Shown here piece by piece: positions 37,101 to 52,100 of a stretch of 64,000 bases of DNA. Both the position numbers and the translations under genes were made by a program. This stretch comes from Mactromeris polynyma (taxonomy: Eukaryota; Mollusca; Bivalvia; Venerida; Mactridae). The stretch lies in NCBI GenBank assembly GCA_032209605.1, contig JASFXZ010000003.1:10790807-10854806 (forward strand), in the 5' to 3' direction. Numbering within the stretch: the first letter of the stretch is position 1; each line of letters starts with the position of its first letter. The notes beneath the pieces are model-generated. The model saw nothing but the letters and a program-made list of their open reading frames with translations, made no database searches and was not told the origin of the DNA.

Positions 37101-40100
37101 TACTTTATGTCTGGTATCTTCTTAAATGCTTACTGTAAAATTATTTACATGGATATATTAATTTGCTAATAGAGATTTTATGACCGGTGATGCTTATTTT
37201 CTTAATACAAAATCCTCTTAAATTATTATGTGTACATATGGTATAAAGTACGTTCCCCTGGCAACGTTTTACGCTAATTAACTTACAAAGGCTGAAAATC
37301 CGATTTCCCTCAATACTTCAACGATTTCTTTGTTATTCAGTGACAATCACACGATACTGAGCTAGACATTCTTGTCGTTATTGATTAATTTATACATAAT
37401 ACATGTATATCATATTAATGGTTTACAGGAAAACTATTGAAAACACAACGCCGGTTTGTTTTTAAAGAAACACGTCATATCGTATATACCAAATTTGATC
37501 TCCCTAATCATCTGTTTGGGCCTGGCCCCATGTTCACAAATAATTAGTTTTTAGGATCAGGATCAAGATTAGATATACTTTTTTGCAAATTTTGAAAAAT
37601 GTTGTAGGAAAAACTAAATGTTTTGATAGAATGTGATACAAATGGATATATGAATGTTTTGAACAACTTTTAAGACATTAAAGTTAGTTTTCTTGTTTAT
37701 TTAGAAAAGAGTTATGATTGGTAAGTTAAGACTGATTCTTGAAAATTGATCCTGATTTGACCTGTATCAAATTCAGTGATAAGTATAATTTATTATTTTC
37801 TCAACAAGTTTTAAGGGTTTTCACAATGTTTATTAGAAGATATTAGGTATTTTTGTGTTAGTATATGAAAAGTGCTTCCAGAAAAGGGAAAATATATTTC
37901 AGGATCAAATTGATCCAGATCAGTGGATCCTTTGTGAACACCGAGATTGTTACTCATAATTCTAAAAATTAAACAGTTCCTGAATGATTTTTCAGGGGAT
38001 ATTGAACGTTTCAAAGAGCATACTTTTTGCAACTTTGAATACCTCTTGGCAATGGCGGACGCTGATCACGTGCAAAAGGTCATGTATAACCTTGACCTTG
38101 TGAAATCATTCCTCGTTGATGAAGATATGCACGTCCTTGACCTTACCTTTAGGTCAGCGGGTGTTGCACTTCACACATCTCCACTACAGCTTGCTAATGA
38201 ACTGATCGGAAGATTGCGTCAACTCAAAGGTACGTTTGTACAAACCAATTAAAAGGACTACAGCCACGAAGGGTTAAATCTAGTGTAATACATCATAAAA
38301 AGGTAAGAGGTGGCAGTTCTGGGCACTTTCAAGCCTGTTTCTAGTTGTATGATATTTATCTTACCGAAAATTTATCACGAATATTAACTAGATAACTAGA
38401 TAATTATCGTAATAATTAAGATGGTTAAAACGAATTAATTCGCGAACGCTATCATGCTAGCTGGTGGCAGTAATATGCCACCATACACAAATCTACAATA
38501 TTTACCTCCCATGTTCTTTGTCATCAGCCATTTTGATAGGCAAAACTGATAAGCACTTACCAAATTAATTACCAAATATAAGATAATCGAGAAAATACCA
38601 ACTTCGGAGAACTTGCATGTGACAACCACATTTTCTTCAAATTTCTGAGACATCTGCCAACATGAGCATGATGAAAAAGTCATTTTATATACCTGATTCT
38701 ATTTTACTATCGTTTAAATTATATTCCCTATACTTTTTAAGGAAAATTGCCTATCAATATGGCCGACTATTCAGAACAAGGGAGGTAAATATTGTAGATG
38801 TATGAACTATCTATTTATAACAAGAAAACATTTGACGGTGATTGAATGTTTCTGTTTATATAATTTGTTTTGAAATCAAGAGTTCAGTAACTAATCAAAT
38901 CTTAATTCTGTATTGCCCATTGTATTTGTTTCCACAGTGATGCATTCATCAAACTCATTCCTCATCCATTTTCAGCCATATTTGTATCCTTAAAGTAAGT
39001 TCACAAAAAACAAAATGGCGTCGTGTACATCGATTGGATCACTAAACAAATAAGTTACAATAAAGTTGAAATGATGATAACATGATTATGGCATTTTCTT
39101 TGTAGATTATTTTCCTCGGTATATCGAATCGTTTGTGACTCAGTGCATGGAGTGGTGTGATAATTATACTCTTCCGCTGTTGGTTCCCTTGACCACGTGG
39201 TTAGATAATGTACACACCCCCTCCGTGACAACCATGAGATATGATCAGCCAATCACGTGTGCAGCCGTAATGCCAAACACTCAACATGTGCTAGTGGCTT
39301 CCGAAAATGCTATTTTTATGTTTCACATAGCAACAAGACGCCAGGTCAAATCATTCAAAGGTAATGCACCTATCTAGGTTGTTTCCCATCCAATGGGAGT
39401 GGCGGGCACACCGAGGGAACTACTTATTACAAACTGCAAACTTGTTTGTCTAAATTCCACCCATTGAGCAGGAAGTTTTGTCAAGCCTCATTTCGGTGTT
39501 CTGTACCAATCGGAACACCTCATAGATATAAATAACCTCGGAGATATTATGGTTAGAAAGTAGTCCGCAAGATGGCCGCCTCCGAGATATGTTGTACCTG
39601 TCTATTATGGAATCGAGACATATACGATATTTCTGGGAAACCAACATCAAATAAATTTGGAACGACAAATAAATATATCCCTGATAATGAAATAACATCA
39701 ATTTGTAGGAATTGTTGGCGAAAAATATTTTTTTTTATGCATTCAGAAGGTAATCTCGTGATTATCTACTCGGCGTTATTCGCCGGGGACACATCACATT
39801 GGGTGTATCCATCCACTTACTTACGAGGTATGTATTCCGAGCTCTGCCGGATACCGCCGAGTAGTTACGATTGGTTCTGTACATCAAAATACAGTAAACC
39901 CTCCATGATAAGACCACCTTTGGGGCCCTTGAAAACAGAACTGGTTTTTTATTGAGGTGGCCATAATATTGAGGTTGAATAATGAGCAAAACAGTGAAAA
40001 TGGACTTGAAAATTGTGTTCTTAATTTTGAGGTGATCTTTGAGTGATATTTTACTGTATCCTGCAGAAAATTCCGCTCAATTTTATTTCCTGAATGGCGA

Positions 40101-43100
40101 TCTCACTAGGTCAGTCAAAAATCACACATTTCGGGATTCATCCTCTGTTTAAAGACCCCTATATTTCGCAGCCCCCTTTCCGGTTGGGACAAAGTATGGA
40201 CATGCGCATAAATGTATAGTATGGTTTGTTGAAATATACAAAAAAAAATATGATTGTCAAACTCAAATGTCGTGTTCAGTTGGTTGAAGTTGATATAAAG
40301 TTGGGTTTTATAAAAAAAGCATTTATATGTATATGTTTTACGTCATAAATCTTAGGGAGATTTGATAATACAAGTTCTGAATAATATGAAGTTTTTACAC
40401 AAACGTTTCAATTTCACGTTATGTCTTTTACCCAATACTTCAGAGTACCTAACAACATTGTACGCTCGCAATTGTTAACAACGTCTCGGAAAAATATATG
40501 CAAAATACCTTCAATTTTGATGAACCGAATTCCCGACCAAAATAATCTCTCAAACATTCAGTAACATTAGACCCACTCGCACCTATAGACGAGAAACATA
40601 ATTTATCTCCGTCTCAAAAAAAACAAAAAAAAAACATTCAGTAATTGTTTTCAGGTCACGTTGGACAAGTGACTTGCATTTTTCTAGAGACGAAATCTCG
40701 CATTATGATATCAGGGGCTAAGGACAAGACAGTTCGTGTCTGGGCTCTGGATTCCGAGGACTGCATAAATGTACTCAAGTATGTTCCTTTCATTAGCAAT
40801 TTTCTACGTGATATGTTTTATAAATTTGGATGGTGCACGAAAAATTCGAGCTATGTTTAATACCTGGGAACGTACCCGGGCAGTTTTATACACTACGTGT
40901 GTCCTTGTGTAAAACTTCCATTTGAGCGCCACTGTACGATTTCAAACGTCTTCCGCAAGTGACGTCATTTCAAGAAAACGCAACATGTGATGTCACTATT
41001 TGCAAGCAGGAAACTATATTTACTTCATATGGTCACTTCGTTTTCAAATTGCCATATGGGGCAAATATTGCCTACTGTCAGTGGCCTACATGGTGACGTC
41101 ACATGTGACGTTTCTCTGGAAATTACGTTTACTTGAAGAAGAGGTTGGAAATCGTGCAGGCGCTCATTTGTATAAATAAATTAAAAATGGACAAAGTGTG
41201 ATATTGTTTACATCATTTTGGCAGAAGCAAATGTCTCGTAATAGTGACGATACTTTTTAATGAAAGAGGACGTGATGGCAATGTCGAATCTGAAGTTACT
41301 TGATAAATAAACAAAATTGTTCACCTTTTCCGAGAGTTTTATGCTTTTGTCACGTACATCGTATGTTTGCCACTTTTTCAGGGAGTTTAAGGCGTTTGTC
41401 ACGTGTATCGTTTTTTTGCCACTTTTCAGAGAGTTTAAGGCCTATGTCACGTGTATCGTATTTTTGCCACTTTTTCAGAGAGTTTAAGGCGTTTGTCACG
41501 TACATCGTATGTTTGCCACTTTTTCAGGGAGTTTAAGGCGTTTGTCACGTGTATCGTACTTTTGCCACTTTTTCAGAGAGTTTAAGGCGTTTGTCACGTG
41601 TATCGTATGTTTGCAACAAGAGTATGTTGTGTGTGGAACAAACGATGGCTCTATTGTTGTCAGGGAACTAGAAGATGGAGATGATATAAAGACACTCTCA
41701 ATGCATAAAAAACGAGTAACTTCTCTGCGTTTATGCAAATCGAATTCAATATTATTGACCAGTAAGGGCATTCTATCATTATGTTTACCATTACCATTTA
41801 CTCTTTTTCTGAATTTTTAAGGACTGATTTATATCTTTTTTCCAATTAAATACATGTACATGTATTTTTTTCGATTTGATGAACGTCATATTTTGAACGA
41901 ATTTGTGATGAGCTGCGTCAGTTCGTGACTTGGAATGGCCAACCGTTTATTTAACATCGATTGGGTCTCGAACTCGCGTTTGTGAGGACACAGACGCTTG
42001 GCCGCTGTACCTCCAGTAATCTTTATTTTCAGATTTATCGATTTAAAATGTTTTGAAACAAATGCTACAATTCAAAAAGACGAAGTAATTTATGCAATTG
42101 AGAATACAGTCGGACCCCGTTTATTCGACAACCGTCTATCCGAATACTTGTCAACATCCGAAATAAATTGCAGGCGCCGATGTATATTCTTTTCACGTCG
42201 AAACAAACTGGACTATTCGAAACCATGTATTATTCGAAATAAATTTCGGACACGATGACTTCGAATGAACGAGGTCCGACTGTATATTATGTTAATAAAA
42301 TGAATTGCCAAAATATACCATCATTTAGTTTAAATGGATTTTGACCTAACATTTCAGGCTCGTTGGATTGTAAGATAATTCTGTGGTATACTAAGGATTG
42401 GTCGCACATGAGTATCATAGATGTGGAGTCACTCAGTCCAATACTATGTATCGATGTGTCAGCAGATAGCACCTTTCTTGTGGCAGGTAAACACGTCTGT
42501 CTATATAACGTGACTTTTCCCCACCTTTTCCTATTTTAATTATCACCTGGATGGTACTAAAACAGTCAACCGTAAGGTTATTTACGGGTAACTTCAGAAA
42601 AAAGAACGTTAACAAGTACAATGTACTTATATGAATTCAGAATCAAAAGTTCAGTAAAACCTCACCTAAAAATACACATCAGTAAAAATTAACTTTGTTG
42701 CCGATAAAAGATAAAAGCAGCACCCTTCACTGTAACGCAAAGTTTGACGCTACTTTGATTGGATTTATTATGTCATTTACATCACTAAGGACCAATCGGA
42801 AAACAACTATTTTATGGGTATTATTACTAATTTACGACATCATTTATTGATACAATAATTAGCAAAGTGAGAATCCACATTATGATGCAAACCAACCGAG
42901 ATTATGCTGCATGTATCATTACGCATGCGCAAACCAACCGAGACTATGCCAGCATGTATCATTACGCATGCGCAAAGAATCATCATGTCGCAATTCACTC
43001 TTAATAACTAATGTGTAGCCTTATGGACAGATGATTGCAAGTTATACGTCATTTGTGTTGAATGTTCATTTTCTCATCATTGCAACCTAGAAATGAAGAG

Positions 43101-46100
43101 TAAACAAACATTAAAGGCCAATTTGGAAGTACAAATGTATGGCAAAATTAATGTGATCATTTCAAATGCATTCCAGGCTGTGATAATAGTTATATGCACG
43201 TAATTGCCATGGCAACGGGGACAATTGCGCAGACGATACAAGGACATAAAGGGAACGTGAGTAGAATAAGTGTGAACATTATAAATGAACTAATTGCGTA
43301 GGTGAGCATCGTTTTATTAAAGATCGTTACGTATATAACTTTATGTACGTTATACCAGATTATTCTATTCGGTACATAAATATCTGCTTCTTATGGAATC
43401 ATGGCCAAGGTCGTCTGGTTATATGTTTATATTCACGCATAGCTTAAAACGTTACTTACTTATTATTGTTTAAACATCGTAAAAGTGTGTGACTGTATGT
43501 TTTTTAAGACGTTTATGTTGTAGACAAAATGGTTATATACTTGATTCTTTCAAAGTCGTCTGACAAAAACGTCGAAATGTTATATTGCTCTGCAGGGAAG
43601 AATTAACATTACAATAAACGGACCAATGTTTTAAATTTTAAGCAAAGCAAGCCTTATGTTTCGGAACTATGTTTGTGGGTTTTTGTCAAGGAAGAACTAA
43701 GTTGTTTCAATGAAAAGCACATTAACAAGACAATGCCTCCCAATACAAATCTCAAGGAAACATCGGCATACGAAACATTAGGAGTTATGGAGGCGGTAAT
43801 ATATACATGGGAATGGGGTAATAAGGAATTGTCTGGCAGATTTCCAAAACAACCAAGGAGAATAGGAGGAGACAACACGGTTGGGGGAGAATGGTTGGAA
43901 TGGTGGGAATACATTACAGAACAAGCTACGAGAGCATGTTGGTCACCAACAGATAACTTGGAATTGATTGTAGCGATGAGATTACAGTCATGCTGAATAT
44001 TTACTTATTCTTGGTTTTAGATAAACTGCGTTTCAATATGTAGTGACTGTCATCATTGCATTGCCGCGTCGTCTAGTGGTGAAGTCTATCTCTATAATTT
44101 CCGAGCAACCGAAGTTCTAGAAATCTTCAAAGGTCACAGTTCAGAAGTACTTTGCACTATGTTACCATCCAACGAACAAATGGCGGTTACTGCATCAAAG
44201 GTATGTAAAGCCATAAAATTGCCCTTTATATCGAAACTGAAAGCTAATGTTTCAACTGTCAAACATACTGCGAATCGGCGAGTTCAGATGTTTAGCGAGC
44301 AGAAATTGTTGCGAAACGGCGAAATCCATATTGTTAAATTGGATAGCAAAGTATACAAGAAATTACTTCTGTGAACGAGGAATGATACGTTGGCTTAATT
44401 TTTTGATATTTTCTTGAATTTAGTAAACTCTTCCACGTTAAACTAGTTAAATAATGGTTATCATGTGTCTATCCGCCTGATGCCTGACATTAAAGGATAG
44501 GAATCGGGAAGTAAATTTGCTCAGACAGTAGGCGTCTCATAAGTCAGAAATGTCTGCCCTTTAAAGTAGGGATGACACTATAATAAATAAACACTTTACT
44601 TTTACTTTTATACAATATTCAATAAATATCAAAAGTGTAACGTTCGTCTAATTAGAAGTCTGGTTAAAAACTGTTTACTGTGTTTCAGCACGAGATATGT
44701 GTGTGGAGTATGATGAAAAAGTTCAGCGGGGAATCACAGTATCAGGTTACACATAGTGGACCAGTCAACTGTCTAGCTCTCACACCAGACTCGAAGAAAC
44801 TAGTGTCTGGTATTGTGTTTAATACTACATGTACCTTTAAACAGTCATCACCCGATCATAGCAAATATATCAAATGTTTTAAGTTTAACAGAAGATGTTT
44901 TTTTAACCATTAACGTCCTGTCTGAACTTCAAGCTTACCATTCTTTCAGAGAATAAATTGTAATTCCTATCATTAAGTCCCTGATCAAAGCCTTTTTGAA
45001 AGTTTTAATTATCAGTTATAATGAAACCATCTTTACACCAAAGCAATATTTTATTGATTATAATTACAGGCAGCCATGATGGGTTGTTAAAAACTTGGAA
45101 TCTGGACATAAGCGATTTCGGCGAGAATTTCGTTGGACATAAAGGAGCGGTCACGTGTCTTGATTCAGCCAATGACAATTCATTTGTAGTTTCTGGTTCT
45201 GCTGACTGCACATTGAAAGTATGGAGCATCACTATTGCTTCTGTTATCACCCACTATAGGGTAAGTTTATACATGTAATCACCCTCTATAGGGTAACTTT
45301 ATTCATGTTATCACCCTCTATAGGGTAACTTTGTTCATGTTATCACCCTCTATAGGGTAAGTTTATTCATGTTATCACCAACTATAGGGTAACTTTATAC
45401 ATGTTATCACCCTCTATAGGGTAACTTTGTTCATGTTATCACCCTCTATAGGGTAACTTTATTCATGTTATCACCCTATATAGGGTAACTTTGTTCATGT
45501 TATCACCCTATATAGGGTAACTTTGTTCATGTTATCACCCTCTATAGGGTAACTTTATTCATGTCATCGCCCACTATAGGGTAACTTTGTTCATGTTATC
45601 ACCCTCTATAGGGTATCTTTGTTCATGTTATCACCTACTATAGGGTAACTTTGTTCATGTTATCAGCCTCTATAGGGTAACTTTGTTCATGTTATCACCT
45701 TCATTAGGGTAACTTTGTTCATGTTATCACCCTCTATAGGGTAACTTTGTTCATATTATCACCCTCTATAGTGTAACTTTGTTCGTGTTATCACCCTCTA
45801 TAGGGTAACTTTGTTCATGTTATCACCCACTATATGGTAACTTTGTTCATGTTATCACCCTCTATAGGGTATCTTTGTTCATGTTATCACCTACTATATG
45901 GTAACTTTGTTCATGTTATCACCCTCTATAGGGTAACTTTGTTCATGTTATCACCCTCTATAGGGTAACTTTGTTCATGTTATCACCCTCTATAGGGTAA
46001 CTTTGTTCATGTTATCACCCTCTATAGGGTAACTTTGTTCATGTTATCACCCTCTATAGGGTAACTTTGTTCATGTTATCACCCTCTATAGGGTAACTTT

Positions 46101-49100
46101 GTTCATGTTATCACCCTCTATAGGGTAACTTTGTTCATGTTATCACCCTCTATAGGGTAACTTTGTTCATGTTATCACCCTCTATAAGGTAACTTTGTTC
46201 ATGTTATCACCCTCTATAGGGTAACTTTGTTCATGTTATCACCCTCTATAGGGTAACTTTGTTCATGTTGTCAGCCTCTGTAGGGTAACTTTGTTCATGT
46301 TATCACCCTCTATAGGGTAACTTTGTTCATGTTGTCAGCCTCTGTAGGGTAACTTTGTTCATGTTATCACCCTCTGTAGGGTAGCTTTGTTCATGTTATC
46401 ACCCTCTATAGGGTAACTTTGTTCATGTTATCACCCTCTATAGGGTAACTTTGTTCATGTTATCACCCTCTATAGGGTAACTTTGTTCATGTTATCACCC
46501 TCTATAGGGTAACTTTGTTCATGTTATCACCCTCTATAGGGTAACTTTGTTCATGTTGTCAGCCTCTGTAGGGTAACTTTGTTCATGTTATCACCCACTG
46601 TAGGGTAACTTTGTTCATGTTGTCAGCCTCTGTAGGGTAACTTTGTTCATGTTATCAGCCTCTGTAGGGTAACTTTGTTCATGTTGTCACCCTCTATAGG
46701 GTAACTTTGTTCATGTTGTCAGCCTCTGTAGGGTAACTTTGTTCATGTTATCACCCACTGTAGGGTAACTTTGTTCATGTTGTCAGCCTCTGTAGGGTAA
46801 CTTTGTTCATGTTATCAGCCTCTATAGGGTAACTTTGTTCATGTTGTCAGCCTCTGTAGGGTAACTTTGTTCATGTTATCACCCACTGTAGGGTAACTTT
46901 GTTCATGTTGTCAGCCTCTGTAGGGTAACTTTGTTCATGTTATCACCCACTGTAGGGTAACTTTGTTCATGTTGTCAGCCTCTGTAGGGTAACTTTGTTC
47001 ATGTTATCACCCACGGTAGGGTAACTTTGTTCATGTTGTCAGCCTCTGTAGGGTAACTTTGTTCATGTTATCAGCCTCTGTAGGGTAACTTTGTTCATGT
47101 TGTCACCCTCTATAGGGTAACTTTGTTCATGTTATCACCCTCTTTAGGGTAACTTTGTTCATGTTATCACCCTCTTTAGGGTAACTTTGTTCATGTTGTC
47201 AGCCTCTGTAGGGTAACTTTGTTCATGTTATCAGCCTCTGTAGGGTAACTTTGTTCATGTTATCACCCACTGTAGGGTAACTTTGTTCATGTTGTCAGCC
47301 TCTGTAGGGTAACTTTGTTCATGTTATCACCCACTGTAAGGTAACTTTGTTCATGTTATCACCCACTGTAAGGTAACTTTGTTCATGTTATCACCCTCTA
47401 TAGGGTAACTTTGTTGATGTTGTCAGCCTCTGTAGGGTAACTTTGTTCATGTTATCACCCTCTATAGGGTAACTTTGTTCATGTTATCAGCCTCTGTAAG
47501 GTAACTTTGTTCATGTTATCACCCTCTATAGGGTAACTTTGTTCATGTTGTCAGCCTCTGTAAGGTAACTTTGTTCATGTTATCACCCTCTATAGGGTAA
47601 CTTTGTTCATGTTGTCAGCCTCTGTAGGGTAACTTTGTTCATGTTATCACCCACTGTAAGGTTTTAGTGTCATTTTGAATGCATCGTTTCATAGAAATTC
47701 GGACTCAACACTGAACATGAACATTCTGTCGTAATTTGTTTATATTTCCAAATTGTATGATGCTATGTTAATGAAATTGTGGTGAATCATCAATGAGTAA
47801 TTGAATTGCAGGGGCATGACCAAGTGGTTAGTGGTGTACATGTGCTATCAGACAACCATTTAGTGCTCTCTCTGGATATATCGCAGAAAATACACATGTG
47901 GCGAGCAGAGGACGGACAGACAATGAGATTGTACGCTGGACCAACCCAGCTACATACAATAGCACCGAATAGTCAACACTGTATCTCAGGTGCAGGTGAT
48001 AACAGGTTAGTTCATTGATTTCCCCTGATTTAAGTTCGAACATTAAATGTATCGGTCTGGATCAAAGTTGACGTTAACTTTGAACAACATACACAAGTAA
48101 TATCTTTCAAAAAAGATGGTTGGTGCAATCTGATTGAAGCAAATTGTTGCAATCTGGAGGTTAAGATTTGTTGTGCAACATAAATGAAAACGAAACAAAC
48201 CAAGACAAAAAATTGTCAAAGCTCATTTTTTGTTTACTTGTTAACGAAATCTGTGTTACGAATACAACTATACATGTAGTTGAATTAGTTGATATACAGA
48301 ATGATAGTGGTCCCCTTATGTTGGGGAGTTGAACAGCGGAGATTATCTTACATATACACTGTTCATTTCTGTTTAGTGATTGTAATTGCAGTAGCTATAT
48401 TATCCCATTAACCATCAAACAACTGCTTAGCAATGTGTTTCTACAAAGTCAACACAGTGTATAAGTAAATGTCATTACTCTTCATGGGAAGATCAATTCG
48501 AATACCAAACAGTTCTTCCTAATAATGTCAATGTATCACTTTGATTCTACACAATCTATGTAAGCACTCCCAGTACTTTGATTCTATACTATCTTTGGTG
48601 GAGGATCAATCCGTAGATATCGCATTCGGGCACTTCCGACATTGTTCGGGTTAGCCTTCGTGCGTTTCCGGCAATTTCCGTATACAAATAGTGAACAAAC
48701 AGCATTTCCTTTTAAAAATATTAGTATACGTTAACATTTACCCACCACCTCCCCTGGAAGCACTTAATATATAAATTTCCTTAATTAATTTAAACAGGTT
48801 TTTTAAAATTTGCATATATTAAAGGGAGGTAATTCAACAAACTGGTGCAGTCTGGGTGTTTATTAAATTGGAATATTTCCGTCCTGATTGTCGGAAATAA
48901 CTTTTTTATTCTGATAACAGTATGATACTAAATGGAATGCAAATCATGACACGCTCCCTGACTGATTTCGTCTTTATATAAAACTTACTTCATAGAAATA
49001 AAAATGGATTTTCAGGAACCTATCTAGAGTTCAAAACTTAAGAGTCGTGGAGAAATTTAAGTTAGAATACAACCTACATTTTCAGCCAATGAAATGACAG

Positions 49101-52100
49101 AACGGCTCCCGTTAAGTACTACGCTTATTCATTATGAATTTCGACTTTTCGCGGGCTTTTTAAGCTCCGCCTACTGCGAATATGTGTGTGAGCGTTACCA
49201 TATTTGGAAAATTAATGCGTATCGGTCAATCAAAATGTAGGTTACATTCTAAGTCAGTTAGTAGATTTTAAGTAAAATCTTATTGGTTAAGAAGAGGGCT
49301 CGCTCGCTACGCCCCTTCTTAATCAATAAGATTTTACTTAAAATCTACTAACTATTACTTATATTGTTTAAATCAACAATAATTGTATATAAAATATTAT
49401 ATAAGATTTCATTAATGCTACAATACTTGGGGAAAACAGACAAGGAGCGTATCATGACCGTGCGACCACATACACGCATCATGCAGTTTGTTCGTCTCTA
49501 ACACGAGACAAACATAAATAATGCATAAAGACAACACAACAAAACCCTGACAAGGTCAACGGCTACCCCTTCTTATCTAGGAGGGAAGAAGGGGTATAGG
49601 GAAACAACCGTCGACCAAGCCAAGTGCTAAGCTGAATGCGCTCTACGCTGGACTATACAGTCATTTAATGAAATATAAACTGACACCTTATATACAACTG
49701 CTAAATAACTTGTGAACGACTTTGATTTGCCAATTAATCATTGAGTTTTATGTTCAGAAATTTCAGTTTAGAACTGTTTACGATGTATTTTGACAGAAAG
49801 CTTACGCGTTCATTTAACAACATATTTTCCAAGTTTCGTGACAACTGGCCATGAAATTAAATGGTTACAAGCAAAATTATCATATATAAGTTTGTATTTT
49901 TTCCTCCCCTAGTAAAAATTAGTACCCCCGGGGCATATTACGCAAATGATACGTAGCTATGTATTAGAGCAATCCTGTTCACACCCTTATATAACTAACG
50001 GTATTTATACATGTCTTGTTACCAGCGATAACGTCATGACATAAGAAAGATGAGGAAGAAATATCTTGAATAAAGATGGTCGGTATGTTTCAACATAGTA
50101 CATCAGTACTGATCGTATCAGTTGTGAAATCACACATTCATGTTAATAAATTTGTGACATATCTATTTATCTTATAAAAACAATACAAATTTGTACATAA
50201 AACCTAGCATCTTCTTAGTTGTTAATGCATGGAACAACACACATCCAAATTATTTGTGCTGGTTGACTTGAATAGGGAAGCTTAGTCAAACGGGCCCGTT
50301 AAAATATGTTTTGAGTCTTGTCTGTTGTTGTTTTACTATCTAACTGTGTAACAATATAAATTGGATCAATTGTTTCTAACATTTATAACTTTTGAAAACA
50401 TTTTTTTTAACATCTAAAACTTACGAATGTGTGAAGAGTCGCTATGAGGTTTGCGTATTGCAATATTTGGTTTTTGTTCATTTGTCCATAAATGTTACAA
50501 ACTTTGAAAATGTTACAATGTGATGTTTTCTTTTTTGTTGTCAAGGTTGCAAATATGGAAGTTGGCGGACGGATCGGTATTGAAAGAAGTGACGCACAGT
50601 GAAAGAATCACATGTCTAAAATGTTCACGTGATAGTCAGTACCTAGTCACTGGTTCCCAGGATAAATCGGTGAAGGTTTGGGAGATAGACACTGGTAAAA
50701 TTGTGCAAGTGAGTAGATAAATGCCACATACAGTGTATCCTCTCCAAAGTGGCCCTCTCTTTAGCAACCACCTCTCTTCAATGACAGGACATGTATCGTG
50801 TTGTACTGTTGTAAGAATTAACTAACAATTTAAGCCCTTTTATCAACAGCCAAAACTTTGCATCTACTAATGGGTGTTGCCCTGAAGAGATTGCACTGCA
50901 TTATAAGACATGTGGCTATAAGTATGATCAAACAAAACAAAGGATGTTTCGATGCATTCTAGACGGAAATAAATATATGATGTTGCGATTTTTTCTCCCT
51001 ATTTTCGGAAGTTGATGACTGTTTGATGGTGGCAATTGCCTCCCTTGGCTATTTCATAATGCAAGCACATTCAATTTGAATTACAATGACACGGGTAATA
51101 ATTTATGTTTTGAAAGAAAGAACAAATTGAATTTTGAAACTTTGAAGTAGATTGGTGCTCGAAATTTGCGTCTGTACTTTATTTATATATAATTGTGTAC
51201 ATGTATTATGGTGATTATTGGTTGCACTTAAAGTGTTTTGACGATCAGTTTGGACTCACACTTCATTGTCCTGTTCTCTTGTGATATATATTAGGTGATA
51301 GTACAATGTGTATACGTTTCATCTATGTTCTACCTGTCTGATCTCAATACTATTCAATAATTGTTTGAGATATTAGAGATTAGTAGTAGCTTATTGCTTT
51401 CCATGTCATCGATCTATATGTCAATGCTAGCCAAATTTCCCTGAATCTGAGATGCAAGGTGTTTAGACAGTAAAACCTCACCTACCGACCATTTAACAAA
51501 TAAGACCACCTCAATATCAAGAACACAATTTACAAGTCCATTTTCAATGTTTTGATTTGTATTCAACCTCAATATTAAGACCACTTCAATAAGAAGACCC
51601 GTTTTAAAGGTCCCAATGGTGGTCGTATCATTGAGGTTTACTGTAACTATATCGTTACAGAAAAAAGTAACACATTTGCTGATATTTCTATAAAATGTTA
51701 TCATATTTCAGATTATAGTTGATCAGAGTTCCACCGTTAATTCTCTGGAGATAACCTTGGACAATGAGACCATATTGTCTGCTGGAACAGACGGTATCAT
51801 TCATGTTTGTAGTCTCAACTTGGGTGTCATTGAGAAGAAACTGAATGGTCATTTTGATACAGTTACGTGTTTAAATCTCTCAGCAGACGATAGTATATTA
51901 GTATCAGGTAAGCAATATGTATACAGTTACGTGTTTGAATCTCTCAACAGACGTAGTATATTAGTAGCAGGTAAGCAATATGTATACAGTTACGTGTTTA
52001 AATCTCTCAGCAGACGATAGTATATTAGTATCAGGTAAGCAATATGTATACAGTTACGTGTTTAAATCTCTCAGCAGACGATAGTATCAGGTAAGCAATA

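Noticed and set aside
43673..43996. 107-codon open frame in intron 14
   Set aside because: No family resemblance, no splice signals in phase with neighbours, and the flanking exons join cleanly without it.
45021..45278. Exon 17 read through its donor into the array
   Set aside because: It ends at a stop within six codons, while splicing to 47812 keeps the WD blade intact.
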